From: Asparagopsis taxiformis
Lineage: Eukaryota; Rhodophyta; Florideophyceae; Bonnemaisoniales; Bonnemaisoniaceae
Reading direction: 5' to 3'
Assembly (NCBI GenBank): GCA_030407315.1
Contig: JALQPE010002368.1
Location: forward strand, 1-47,576
Length of the DNA stretch: 47,576 nucleotides
Position 1 is the stretch's first letter, and each line of letters opens with the position of its first letter. The position numbers and the translations under genes were made by a program. The notes under the pieces are model-generated. The model was not told the DNA's origin. It did not search any database and saw only the letters and a list, made by a program, of their open reading frames with translations. Shown here one piece after another: positions 31,006-42,064 of this stretch.

Positions 31006-34000
31006 ACAGACGTATGTATGTATGCATGCTGCTTGTCTTCTTCGTTTGTGGGACAACAATGTTATGCTTGGCAGAATAGAGCTTTGTATGACTATGCGTA
31101 GAATTAAGAATCGCCATCAAGTATAGTTTGTTGTGCTGCATTGATAAAGATATTGGTAGATTAAGCTCGATGTGTGTCAGAACAGAGGCACTCATGTAGC
31201 AGGTCATGGACACGACTGTTCGCATACGCGCCGCATCATGTGACTACTACACTGCAATTATGGCGTGCGGGAAAGACGAAGAGAGTTTGTCAACTTCGAA
31301 ACGAATGCAGAGTTGTCTCCGTACAGTAAATCGATGGGCAGAATGCGGGGAGGACGTTCAATTTTTACAATTTTTTCGAGACAGTCAACCGGCACCGCTA
31401 AATCGTCTTGCGCTTTTCCATCGGACAAGCCGTTGCCCCTATCATCGCCAATCCTTCTCCGTTCCATCCCTGGGACACATCCCGCGCTGTGGGCAGCATC
31501 AGAATCGGCCCGAACGCCGCGCTTCACGATATTGTAGACAGCCGTCCCATGCCTGCAATGACGTCAATTTGCCCAAGCGCGACTGAACACACCTACGGCT
31601 GATACGCCAATCCAACCGAGTCTTGTATTATTCTTGCTGACAATTGGCGCGTTTATTCTTCCGTCGACTTTTGCATGCGCAGATTAATATGCGGCGCCTT
31701 CGTGGCGATGGAATGAGTGTGTTGCGGTGTTTGGACACTCCTGGCGTCGACGCGATTTAATCGGTTGTTCCATTAGTCTCGGTGAATTGATGTACCACTG
31801 CTGCTTACGGGCTTTTTCATTACGTCATTGTCTCTGAAAGTTACGGGGCACCTGAACGTGACTAATCTAGTTCACCAAGTAATGACATTCAGGCATGCCG
31901 AAATGGACAGTAATATATGTTTAAAGAGGGAGCTGTTAGTTGGTACTAGTCATAACAGGGATGTAAGGTGGACAGATTGTCATGTTTGAGTTGCAATTGG
32001 TCAGTATGGAGATAAACTAATGGTCGACTTGATTTACGCATGCAAATTATTGCGGCGGAGAAAACTGATACGTCTACAAGCCTGTCATATACACGAGAGA
32101 TAAATTTGTCAGATGGGACTATACGCTGCAAGCGGTGATGACATAGCCATCTCAATAATGTGACGTGCGTGAAAACTTCATCTTCTCTTCGATTAACATG
32201 TGATACCCGCCTGCTACACACAGTTTAATAAACTAATGTGTCACAAACAGCGCATCGCATAGGATACTCACCCATCTGATATGGCGTCAAATCCAATAAA
32301 GGGACAAACAATTGTCTAACAATGAATTTTACATGTTTGCGACGTTGCGATGCCGGTTTATAACCGTAATCTCGTCATGAAATTGGGGCCGCGGTTGACT
32401 GTGGACGCAATATCAGCTGAGATGAGCGATGGAGTGCTACGCGTTCGAGTTGCACTTGCCGAGGCCCCCAAACCGAGAACCAGTGGAGCCGCAGTCTAGC
32501 TGATTGTAGATGCAAAGCTCTACGAGCCTCTGCAATAAGCAGATGAAAGTGGCAATGGTAGTATTGGAGCAGACGCCTCGTGGAAGTACATGGAACATGA
32601 GAACCAAAGCATAATGGGGATAGCATATAATTTCTGAAATTTTGTAGCAAAACTTGTAACGTAATGAAAATGTTTTGCACAATTTGATGCTAATGGTATA
32701 CAGCAATGATTCGACGTGGCTAGCGTTGACATACATCCAATCACCGTATGTTGACTAACGCACATGAGAGTGGTGCAGGTTAACAAATCGGGTGAATTTG
32801 GATGGCGCTATTGAAAATAAAACCAAATATTTCTTCTGATGAAAATATTTTTCATTTCTTAGCCTGGCAGGGGACGGGGACTCGTGAAGTCGGATTGCAT
32901 GCGTGTAGTTTGCGATGCACGTGGTTGCAAGGTCTTGGTCAGGAGGATGCCACAGACGCGTCGGTGCGATCGGCGGAATGAATGGGTCTTACTTGTTGAG
33001 ACGGGAGGTAATGCTTGTGGCAGCCATGAAGAATACACTGCTGAACCAGAGATGGTGTTTTTGGCGCGGTGGTACTACCGAAGTTTGAGTACCGCATGTG
33101 GCGACTAGATTAAATCAAGTCATGATGTGCCGTCTCGTAAGGTTCGCCGTGATGTGCCGAAAGATGGGTACTGATCTGTGTAGTAAATGGGTGTGTATGA
33201 ATTTCAACTCTCAATTAGGTGCTTGAGAGATGTTGGGCAGCAGAGCGTTGCACTTGGAGAAGATACAGAGTAGAACAGTTATGTTTTAATTGGTCCACTT
33301 AACCGCAGGTTTTTGGCCAATAGTCAGAGATTCTTATCTCATAAATATGAAACATCAAGTCATAGCTTGAAACATTTCAGCTTTATCTCTGTATTTCAAA
33401 ATGGCATGCACATTTTACCTGAACACGCCCAAGCCCACCCCTTTGGAGCAGCGCTCGTCCACCGCACTCAACTGACCATCCATTCGCCCTTTCGACTTTA
33501 TCCTGCGTCCCGAGCGCAAAATCCGACACATAATGCCTCTCACATAGCTGTTCTTCTGGTTTTCCCCTGACACAAATCACCCTTCTGCCTCTCAGCACGG
33601 CCGTCGATCGCGAATCACGCGCACCCATCGAATGACACGGGAATATTCCTGCTCGCTCAGAAACTGTTCCGCGCCGTACAAGTCACTCAGAACCACTTCT
33701 CCAGACCAAGGCTAAATATCCATATCCGAAATGAATATTCGTTGCCCGCAACTAACCTGCGTTCCAGCAACACTCGATCCGGCACAGCTAGATTTCTCTT
33801 CGTCACCATCGCAAATCAATTGATTGCGTACTCGACCTTCAACGACGTGTACAGGTAGAAATGCCCAAGGCCACCGCCGAGATACGGCGCCGCCCCCGTC
33901 TCCTAGACAGCCAATTCGGCACTTCCTCGCGCTTTTCATCGCCAACTCAGGGTAGAAGGCGTCCAAAATTTTTTGCTCACAACGCAAGTATCGAACCGGG

Positions 34001-35430
34001 CTCGAATAGACGCGTCATTCTTGCGATCGAACATTGCGGGAATTTTAGAATTGTGGTTGTGATCCACAAAACCAGTGGAGAATTGCCCGCCTTCATTATT
34101 ATTGATCAGATGAGATTCGTATGCCGCGCCGCTTTCTCACCACATTCTAGTAGCTCTTTTGGCAGAATGCAGACTCTATGACCGTTTTGAGTCCAGAGTG
34201 AATATAGCAGCAAAGCATATTGGCCGCCCGGTAACGCTTTTTCATAGGTGACGCCCGCGATCGGTCGATTCGTTTGGACCATGTACCGCCGTGATACATA
34301 TGGGTCACGTGTGATGGATGCCAAGGCGCGTGGTGGTAGCGCTTATGGGGTGACTGATTTCACAGCGATTTTGTGATGCGCGGTGCGTAGGTCTGTTTCG
34401 CACTGTTTCTGTCCAAGCGGGCCATTTGTGGCGATGCGGTTTGTTTTAGGGCACACCTTCCAAAGCGTGTTTGTCTCCCAGAATGTCACTGCTTTCATAA
34501 CTGAAATGCTGTTCTGGCTGCAAACAGCTAGTCGATGTCCGGAAAATAGCTGGGGGACCACTTTGCTGTTGAGCTTTATTCAGCGCATGATATGATGAAC
34601 TCGGTACTAGTTCAGCTTTGCTTGATAGTAAGGAGAAGTGGAACAAGTTTTTCTATTGCAAAGACATGCACAAGTGAAGCTCAATGTGTACATCGTTCTG
34701 GACGTGGTTTTATTTTATTTTATCCCGACAGTGCACAACACACAAGTAGATTCCCCATCTAGTTTTGCCCAAACACTTTTGAAATAATCGGCTGTCTACA
34801 ACGTGTTGCAAAGACTGACAATAAACGAATCCAGTCAGCCAGCACCCACCTGAAGTCGACGCCACCTCAAAGAGCCTCGTCACTATTCTGCTATTGATTC
34901 CAGTGTCGTGCCCCCGTTGGCATCTTTTTGTGCCGGGATAAGTATGTGAGGTAGTGTCTACGTACATTCCACGAGTTTCTCAAGTATAATGAACACGACA
35001 AGATACTACACCTCGAAGACAAATATCGCGTCGTGATAGTTGTCTGAATCTTGGAGATGAAGTCGGTAGCGTCACTGCTCAGGACTTTCCAACCTCCCAA
35101 ACACAGTCGTCTGGTGCCTTTAGCAGTGCAAATACAGCCAACGTGTGTCACGAAATGGCAATTGTAATCAGAAAACCTCGATGATGATGTCGATACGGCA
35201 CTGGAATTTCAATATTGGTTTATGTCATACACCAATTCCATGAGCTTCGAGCAACGAAAACTTTTATTTACTCGACAGTACAGAATTCTCCACTGCAGAA
35301 AGCTAACCTGAATCACCACCTGTTGGAAAACTGCAGATGCATACCATGTGTCGAAGTCCTACCAACACACAATTGGCGAGGAAAATGATGGAAGTAATCT
35401 GCGACATTAGCCCTTTAATCACGACAGTCC
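31006..35430. other. 4.4-kb region without a recognised gene
   Basis: No ORF here has a firm domain. The minus strand around 34106-34561 has a faint propeller look (LAVCSQNSISVMKAVT, then TNTLWKVC), perhaps another decayed WD-type remnant. I found no tandem repeat, LTR end or RNA gene. Confidence 0.4.
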
Positions 35431-35435
35431 TCGAA

Positions 35436-35443
35436 TATAAAAG
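35436..35443 (+). promoter_or_regulatory. TATA box
   Basis: TATAAAAG, 113 bp upstream of the ATG of the small zinc-finger-like ORF. It is the only strong TATA box in the otherwise gene-poor 31-37 kb region. Confidence 0.5.
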
Positions 35444-35548
35444 CGCGTGCGAACTTGGTACTTGATCATTCATCAATCTCATCAACCACATTCAAGACGA
35501 ACACACAAAACCAAGCGTACCAAAACTTCTAGAGCTTCAAAGAGCACC

Positions 35549-35839
35549 ATGTTCCCCACGCATCCAGCTACAAAACACATCCATCACCATACCAACCAGC
35601 AAATGACGCCTGTTTCGCCCGTTCAACAGCGAGGAGACATCGACATGCGCTCATGTTCTCGTTCGGACGGCTGCTGCAAAGCGAGAGTACGTCACACAGC
35701 GGGTTCCCGGGATGGCCATGGGGAGTGTCGTGAGTTCAATAGAACCAAAACCAAATTTTACACGTGCCACTTTTGTGGCTTTACATTCACTGATAGGCAT
35801 GAATACGTTATGCACACACATCCTCTAGGAAGAAAGTGA
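35549..35839 (+). CDS. Small zinc-finger-like protein
   Basis: A 96-residue ORF from the ATG at 35549 (context CACCATGT). The in-frame open stretch extends back to 35447 but without an ATG. The C terminus holds a C2H2-like finger, FYTCHFCGFTFTDRHEYVMH: C-x2-C, Phe three residues on, a hydrophobic at the usual place and the first His at x12, but the second His comes after one residue (HTH) instead of three to five. The remainder is basic and rich in Ser, Thr and His (HIHHHTNQQM). The TATA box upstream supports a real gene. DNA or RNA binding would be the family expectation. It could also be the last exon of a larger gene. Not matched to any named protein. Confidence 0.5.
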   Translation: MFPTHPATKHIHHHTNQQMTPVSPVQQRGDIDMRSCSRSDGCCKARVRHTAGSRDGHGECREFNRTKTKFYTCHFCGFTFTDRHEYVMHTHPLGRK

Positions 35840-36245
35840 ATTGGTTTGCTGTCTGCAGGTCTGCACGACTACATCTGAGTTACGAAATGATGATGTAGTT
35901 GCTGCTTCCCTGCCGGCGGCTTGCTCTGTTCAGGCTGATATGCCTATATTGAGGCTATTGGTAAGAGCCAGTTCCGTTGGCGGTTGCAAAAGAATTAAAT
36001 TGGAGACGATGGAAAAGTCATCGAGTCGGAGAGTATAAGTTTGGGAATATTAAACGATCATATGGAAGCGTTGCAAGTTGACAAAAAACTTGTCTCATAG
36101 TAGAGACCAGACACGAATGTCGAATGTATTATATCTGAATTTGTTCCGAATCGCGAGTGCGTCTTGAGGGTACGTTTTTCACCGCACGCCCACGTCAGCT
36201 GCCCATCTACGCAAGAAAAACTTGTGATTCCACGCACGATCAGAA

Positions 36246-36968
36246 ATGACAACACATCGAATACAAACGCGCCCGTCGAGTTATCGCGGCGTGTCATATC
36301 GAAGCGACAAGGCATTAAAGCCTATTCACAAGCAACTGATGGAACACACCTGGGATGCAGATCACAGCCGGCATGCCAGTCCAACGATTCGACAGGGCGT
36401 CACTGAAGGGCACTACGCGTCGGGGGCGCATGTATTCACAGATGCGAATTGTAAAGCCACCTATGTAGATGAATTATCCGTCGGTAGTGGAGTACGCATG
36501 TTTTCAATCGATGCACACGTGCAAAATTGGCAGCATGTGTCGAGGAATGCCGACATACCAGGTCGGATAATGAACGAATACGCGTCAAATCGAAGTGTTG
36601 CATCGAATACACACTGTCGCATGAACACTGTCAAGACCGAAAACGCGCGTCACTTGAACATCCTGAACTCCAAAACGTCTGATCGGCGACCGTCAGATCC
36701 ACGACACTCAGTAAAATTTGTAGTATGTGTTTCAATTTGCCAAAATAATTGCATGCGTAATTGTTTTCATGCTTTTAACATTACGCACAGATGTATGACG
36801 TCACTCACTGACTTTCAGGCAACATATCGCTGTAAGCATAGCCTGACGGAAGACTTGTATGACGCAATTTGCCCCGTGTTCCTCATAGTATTCCACATAT
36901 TGGGCCAATACGCGTATCCCATTCCCACGCTTATGAAATGCTTCCATGTCGTAAGCACTGCCTTTTAA
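36246..36968 (+). CDS. Hypothetical 240-residue protein
   Basis: The ORF starts at an ATG at 36246 and ends 40 bp before the inferred end of the copia LTR. It is basic in its N-terminal half and Cys/His-rich from about residue 160 (VCVSICQNNCMRNCFHAF). A stretch resembling an intron lies inside: GTATGTGT at 36723 and CTGACTTTCAG ending at 36818, 96 bp, a multiple of three, so the frame is open either way. If spliced, the Cys-rich block disappears. No domain was recognised. Its length is above chance for this composition, but no homologue is known to me. Confidence 0.35.
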   Translation: MTTHRIQTRPSSYRGVSYRSDKALKPIHKQLMEHTWDADHSRHASPTIRQGVTEGHYASGAHVFTDANCKATYVDELSVGSGVRMFSIDAHVQNWQHVSRNADIPGRIMNEYASNRSVASNTHCRMNTVKTENARHLNILNSKTSDRRPSDPRHSVKFVVCVSICQNNCMRNCFHAFNITHRCMTSLTDFQATYRCKHSLTEDLYDAICPVFLIVFHILGQYAYPIPTLMKCFHVVSTAF

Positions 36969-37007
36969 GCGAGAGGTCACTATCGGACGGCGGTCCAAGC
37001 CCCCGTA

Positions 37008-37458
37008 TGTTACCCGATAGCAACGCATGGTAAACAGACCGGGTCAGTTGTCACACTCCGAATAGGATGCTTGCAAGCGATAGCGTAGTCAGCGAGCGAC
37101 GTGAGACGAGCGAGCGGTGGACGAGCAGGGCAAATGCGTAGGACAGGCGAAGGAAAGGGGAGCGTGGAACTGCGACAGGAAGGCGTGGAAAGCTTGGAAA
37201 GTTGGTCGAGAATGGAAGAGTAACAGCGACGCAACCTTTGGGTTGAACCGCGTTATTTACTCTATAATTCCATAATCTCTTGTCTTGGAAAGTAGAGCGG
37301 TAAAGGGGATGGCGGGTAGATATAGTAACCTACACAAGCGAGCGACTCACCGACGGCCGGCTCTCCCGGACGGCGGGTCGAGCGAATTACAGTAGATAGC
37401 TGCGACATAGATCTTACAGTTAGATCTCTTGATCCGGATCGGTCGCGAGATATCGTCA
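37008..37458 (-). repeat. Probable copia 3' LTR
   Basis: After the pol stop, the minus strand reads AATGGGGGGAG, a good polypurine tract, followed by TGACGATATC; about 450 bp further on comes TATCGGGTAACA. TG...CA ends and the tract support an LTR at 37008-37458, but no partner LTR is present to confirm its limits. Confidence 0.6.
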
Positions 37459-39691
37459 CTCCCCCCATTCGCGAGGGGTTGGTCGCGGAGGCACTAATCA
37501 TCTACCGGCATACTACATTCTATCAAAGGGAGGGTGAACGACCAGAGCGCATAATCCATTGCTCAGGGTTCACATTGAGCTTAGAGCGACGTAGACATAA
37601 CAGAAGTGCCGACTGATTCATAGACTTAGTCAGTCCGTCAGCGATATTATGTCCACTCCGGACAAATCCAATGTCCGATATGTCTCCGTTCTTGAATCCT
37701 TCTTTCGCGGTGGCGATGTCAATCATCAATCGCCTTTCGGCAGTGCGCGAACCTTTAGAAATCACGTCAAATAGTGACTTAGAATCTGTAAACAGATTAA
37801 CAGGGACATTTCGGCCAGGTAGTAGCCGTTTGAGCTCTTGGGCAAGCGTGAAAGCATTGTCAAACATGTCACTGAAGCTGATAAGTTCAGCCCCCATGAC
37901 AGATCTCGTCACTCTTCTGGCCTTGTATGACCGAAAGTGTACAGGTACGACATGATCTGAGGAGTCTCCGATGAAGATTATGTAACCAAGGTGCGATGTG
38001 CAATCGTGGTTACTGGCAAACGAGGCATCTGAGAATCCAATTATCTTGAGCGTGTCATCATCCAATGACGGGAACTTGATAGTGACATTGTTTTCTTTCA
38101 CATATTTGATCAGGCGGTTGACGCGTTTGATGATATCACGCCTTTTGTCGTCAAAGCGATCTCTAGTTATTTTGGTCAGCTGTGATATCTCATACAGTGC
38201 GCCGGGAAGAGTGTGGGATAGCCATGCGAGTTGCATTCGCACCGAGCAAAGTGTGCTGTATGCAGCATCGTCAGGCATCAACTTTAGCTTCTCACAATAA
38301 TCCTTCTGTGATATTTCAACGGTGTTGTCATCGCCATAAGAAATCTTGAAACCAGTGAAGTTACAGGGAGGGCAGTCATCTTCAGACATATCAAATTCCT
38401 TAGATGTTTTTCTGCATAACTTCTTGAATTCAGCATTACCAAAGCGTAACATATCATCCACATATACACCAGATAGACCAATAAGCTTGTTATCTTTCAT
38501 CTTACTGAAGAGGGCTGCATCTGAACGTGCGCTAGCCATTCCTAGCTTATCGCGATGGTGGTTGGTCAACGTTTCAAACCACAAGTCTCCTGATTTACAA
38601 AGTCCATAAAGAGGGCGGAGCAATTGCAGGCATTCATGTGGAGACAGTTCAAATTCTGGCACGGCTCTCTTAATGTATATTGCTCGTGAAAGGGGTTCGG
38701 CGGCTTGTAGGTAGGCTTGTTTGACATCAGACGTCCAAATGTCAAAGTTGAACATTGCGGCAGTCGTCAGCAATAGACGGATAGATGACGGTTGCAACGT
38801 CTGCGTAGTATGTACCATGAGATTCTTGAGTTTGTCTCGATGTCCGCCGATAACGAATCGAGCTTTATGGTTGATGTTACCGTCAGGAGATGACTTGATA
38901 CATAACACAAATCTTCCGGTAAGTACGTTAGCATCCAGAGGTACATCTTCACGACATACTACTTTGAAAGTTCCTCTTTCAATCAGGCTTCGGATTTCGT
39001 TCCGTTTTGCTTCTGTCATCTGCGGTGAATTGCATCGATCATCGTCAGGCGACAGAGTTTCAGTCAAGTAGACGTGTTGCATGATGTCAGGCGTGCGGAA
39101 TGATTGAAGTGAGTCATGTAGCTTCATGAACATGGTATTAACATTATCTTCGGGGGTGTGGTATGGCTTGACTTGTGCGATACCAAAAGGACGGGCTGGA
39201 CCAATGTGGCAATCTCTGACATAGATCAACTTACGTTGTCTGTCAATCGTTGATACAACATAGGGGCCTTTCCACTCACCTATGCGGTTAGCGATAATGT
39301 TCTCTCTCCAGACTAATACATTTTGTCCCGGTTCAAAAGCGATATGTGCGGCTGCAGGAGATTGGTGTCGCAGGGCACGATTGATGCGTAGCTTAGCCAT
39401 TTGATACTGCATCTCATTGCGAGCAGCTTCGGCGAGTTTCGCACGGCTTTCTAGTGTTAGCTTTTGCGCTGGGGGTTCTCCCAGGACGCGGGTAGACGGA
39501 TATTCACCGAATACTAAGGCAACGGGCACTAAGCCTTCAGGTCCAAGAGTATTATTCATCGCATGTACGGACAGCGATAGTAGTAACTCCGGGGAGGCAT
39601 TAGGATTCTCCAGCTTGATCTTGCGGAACGTATTGCGTAGCGGCTGGTGGTAACGCTCACATATGCTCAAGCTTGAATGGGCTTCAATACC
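37008..39691 (-). mobile_element. Ty1/copia retrotransposon, 5'-truncated
   Basis: The minus-strand remnant comprises the 3' half of pol and a 3' LTR. It breaks off at about 39691, inside the integrase domain, exactly where a plus-strand Ty3/gypsy fragment begins. Gag, protease and the integrase catalytic core are missing. What is left of the reading frame is intact. Confidence 0.9.
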
Positions 39692-39709
39692 AGTTTTAAT
39701 GATACCCAA
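37523..39709 (-). pseudogene. Copia pol fragment: integrase C-terminal part, RT, RNase H
   Basis: 728 residues. The first 20 are integrase core remnant (TGIEAHSSLSICERYHQPLR), followed by the integrase C-terminal region with FEPGQNVLVWRE and WKGPYVVS. RT begins near residue 260 (GRFVLCIK, KARFVIGGHRDK, DVKQAYLQA) and has the active site GVYVDDML at about 420. RNase H shows GFSDASFAS and FTDSKSLFDVI. The order IN-RT-RNase H is that of Ty1/copia. The nominal start at 39709 lies beyond the homology and is an artefact of the junction. A full pol would be nearly twice as long. The usual YVDD motif is intact, so the truncation is probably not old. Confidence 0.9.
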
Positions 39710-41518
39710 TTAAGATTGTCGACACTAGAAAAAGAGTCATTCGCGATTCTTGCGACACTCGAACGGATGCATTGGCTCGTTGCTACGCCCGCTGGATTTG
39801 ATCTTTACACGGATCACAACAACATAATATTCATCTTTGACCCTCTCTCACTTATTCCAGACCTCGCTCAAAGCTCTATCAAGAAAGTTCTGCGATGGGC
39901 AGTACGGATGAGTATGTATAATTATGTATGTATTCACATCAAGGGTGAGGATAACGTATGGGCCGATCTATTAGGCAGATGGTCTGCCCCACCGACACTT
40001 CGCCGCCTAATCCATATACCGCCTCTAGTTTCTAGTCAAGACTCGGAATTTGACTGGCCTTCGGACTCTGAAATCATGCGTTTACAACAGAAGCATGCAG
40101 ATTCACGACCAGCTGGCGTAATGGGCGTAGAAGGAATATGGAAGAATAAGGATGGGATCATATGGATACCGGATGACGTTGATGACCTCCACCTCCGCAT
40201 ATGCATAGCAGCTCACACCAGTTGTGGTGGCCACCGCGGCCGAGATGCAACCGAACGAGCTATCCGTCGGCATTTGTTTTGGTCTACAATGAAAGCCGAT
40301 ATCAAGACGTTTGTCCAGTCTTGTATTCACTGCATCTCCACAACCAAGGGAGACAAACAGCCACGCCCATTAGGTGCCGCCCTACATGGCACCGCACCGA
40401 ACGACTTACTACAGTTCGACTACTTGGAAATGGCGCCGAGCAAAAGCGGAAGCAAGTATATTCTTCTCCTCCGTGATGAGTTTTCGTCATACTGCTGGCT
40501 CATACCATTCGCTTCCGCCAACGCGGAGAATGCAGCTGACGCTGTTATAGAATGGGCCAGTACATTCACTATTCCGAAGGGACTGATGTCTGATGGGGGT
40601 AGTCTTTTTCAGAACGAAACAATTCGTCGGGTATGCAAAGGTCTGAAGTCTCCACACCATTTCACACTCCCTTATACACCTTGGAGTAATGGGGGTGTTG
40701 AGAGGCTTGGGAAAGAAGTCCTGCGAGCCTTTCGATCCATACTATCCGAACTTCGTCTACGGCCTGAAGAATGGCCCGACCTAGCTCCTGTCATACAGAG
40801 TGTTTTAAACAACGCTCCTTGGCCGCAACGTCGCAACATGGCTCCCATTACTATTTTCTGCGGCTTACATCCGACTACACCAGTCTGCACTTTCAAAAGT
40901 TCGTCTACCGGAGCAATCATTACGCTAAGAAACGCTCAAGAGGAGCTGCAAAGGAGTCTTTCGTCAGTGCAAGAGAAGCTCTCTGAGTTGCACCCACTTG
41001 TTCATGATTCTTTACTGTCAAATCGGCAGCGTGCCCGCCTATCCGTTTCAAAAGGAGAACTTCCGAATTTTTCTGAAGGAGATTACGTACTCGTTGCTAG
41101 GGAAGAATTTCCTGCTGGCGAGAAACTGAGCTTGCGTTGGAGGGGTCCCCGACGCTTAGTGAAAGCAATATCTGATTATGTCTACAGAGTTGAAGATCTA
41201 CGGAATGGCGTCTGTGAAGATGTACACGCATGCAGACTTCGATTCTATTCTGATTCCGCTTTGGACACTACTGCAGTCTTTCCACACGTTCTGAGTTCGG
41301 AGACAGGCATGCAGGTTGCCCGACTGATGGGCCTCGAAAAGACTAAGGATGGGTTAATGGTGCACGTCCGATGGAAAGGCCTATCACCAAACGACGACAC
41401 TTTAGAGCCTTTGCAAAAGGCCTACGAAGACGTGCCGAGACTTGTTGAGCGACTGCTTGCTCGAGCTTCGGTACCCCGGGGGTTGGTAGCAGAGGCAAAG
41501 GAAGCGCTTGACCTCTGA
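39692..41518 (+). pseudogene. Chromovirus B pol fragment: RNase H end, integrase, chromodomain
   Basis: About 608 residues of open frame. The homology starts at FNDTQLRLSTLEKESFA in RNase H and includes DLYTDHNNIIF and the GEDNVWADLLGRW end. Integrase has an HHCC finger (HTSCGGHRG to SCIHC) and a DD35E core (LQFDYLEM, LMSDGGSLF, NGGVERLGKE). The chromodomain is at the C terminus (HVRWKGLSPNDDTLEPL). Gag, protease and RT are missing. The integrase layout resembles element A far more than element C (SNGxVER, IHC endings), so A and B are probably the same lineage. The ATG at 39677 is in the junction and is not a genuine start. Confidence 0.9.
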
Positions 41519-41528
41519 GAAAGGGGTG

Positions 41529-41634
41529 TGTAGCGTATTATAGAACTACAATCATACTTGAGCAACCAGAGACAATAATGTTGTCGCTGGTCAAACGCTC
41601 CCCCAAGGAGAATGTCAGGAACAGCGAGTGATGT
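41529..41634 (+). repeat. Partial 3' LTR of element B
   Basis: AAAGGGGTG, a polypurine tract, follows the pol stop at 41518, and then TGTAGCGTATT opens a probable LTR (compare TGTAGACATT in element A). It is cut at 41634 by the insertion of element C. Confidence 0.5.
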
Positions 41635-41995
41635 TGTAACGAACTGAAGCTGATGCCAGCAATGGCCAGCATAAACTAGTGTATTCTAGACACTACAAGT
41701 TGCACTAAGTTTACTCATATACTATAGGCTGCTAGAAAGTAACTTGTTGTTACGCCTAGAAGTATCTAGTTGGCTATGTCATCGAGTGATGTCATGATGG
41801 CATCATGTTAGATTTATTTTGATGACATAATTTTATTTTGATTAGTATTTTCTAGAATTAGTTCGACATCGAACTACAATTCTATGGTGGGTATAAAAAG
41901 GCATGGTCAACTCCGGTCTTGGGGGATCGGAGGCATCATCAATCATTCAACGAAAACAACTACCACTCAGCTATCCCGTATACACATTCGTTTCA
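41635..41995 (+). repeat. Element C 5' LTR
   Basis: 361 bp from TGTAACGAAC to TCGTTTCA, one mismatch to the 3' LTR. It contains a TATA box (TATAAAAAG, 41892-41900), so the R region should start near 41925. Confidence 0.96.
41892..41900 (+). promoter_or_regulatory. LTR TATA box
   Basis: TATAAAAAG, about 95 bp before the LTR end, with the matching copy in the 3' LTR at about 47457. Likely the core promoter of the genomic transcript. Confidence 0.75.
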
Positions 41996-41996
41996 C

Positions 41997-42009
41997 TGGT
42001 AGCATCGCC
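41997..42009 (+). promoter_or_regulatory. tRNA primer-binding site
   Basis: TGGTAGCATCGCC, one base after the 5' LTR. TGGTAGC is complementary to the ...GCTACCA 3' end of initiator methionine tRNA, the usual primer of many Ty3/gypsy and copia elements. The extent beyond the first 8 bases is uncertain. Confidence 0.7.
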
Positions 42010-42064
42010 TTCTATGGGCGCACTGAGTGAGCAGTTCGGCAAACGCCGGCCGACTGCAAGCTCT

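Larger units (their letters stand above)
39692..41634 (+). mobile_element. Ty3/gypsy chromovirus fragment (element B), 5'-truncated
   Basis: The plus-strand remnant holds the end of RNase H, integrase, chromodomain and the first part of a 3' LTR, which element C interrupts at 41634. It begins at the copia breakpoint. The LTR presumably resumes after 47565, beyond the window's last 11 bases. Confidence 0.88.

Noticed and set aside
34106..34561. Minus-strand peptides with a propeller-like look
   Set aside because: Two short frames with a stop between them and no firm WD signature; too weak to annotate as a gene.
36246..36968. Possible SET-domain similarity in the 240-residue ORF (PGRIMNEYASN)
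   Set aside because: Only one loosely matching block and no pre- or post-SET cysteines in the right order.
37671..39653. Plus-strand ORFs across the copia fragment
   Set aside because: Shadows of the minus-strand pol frame, which carries the RT and RNase H motifs.
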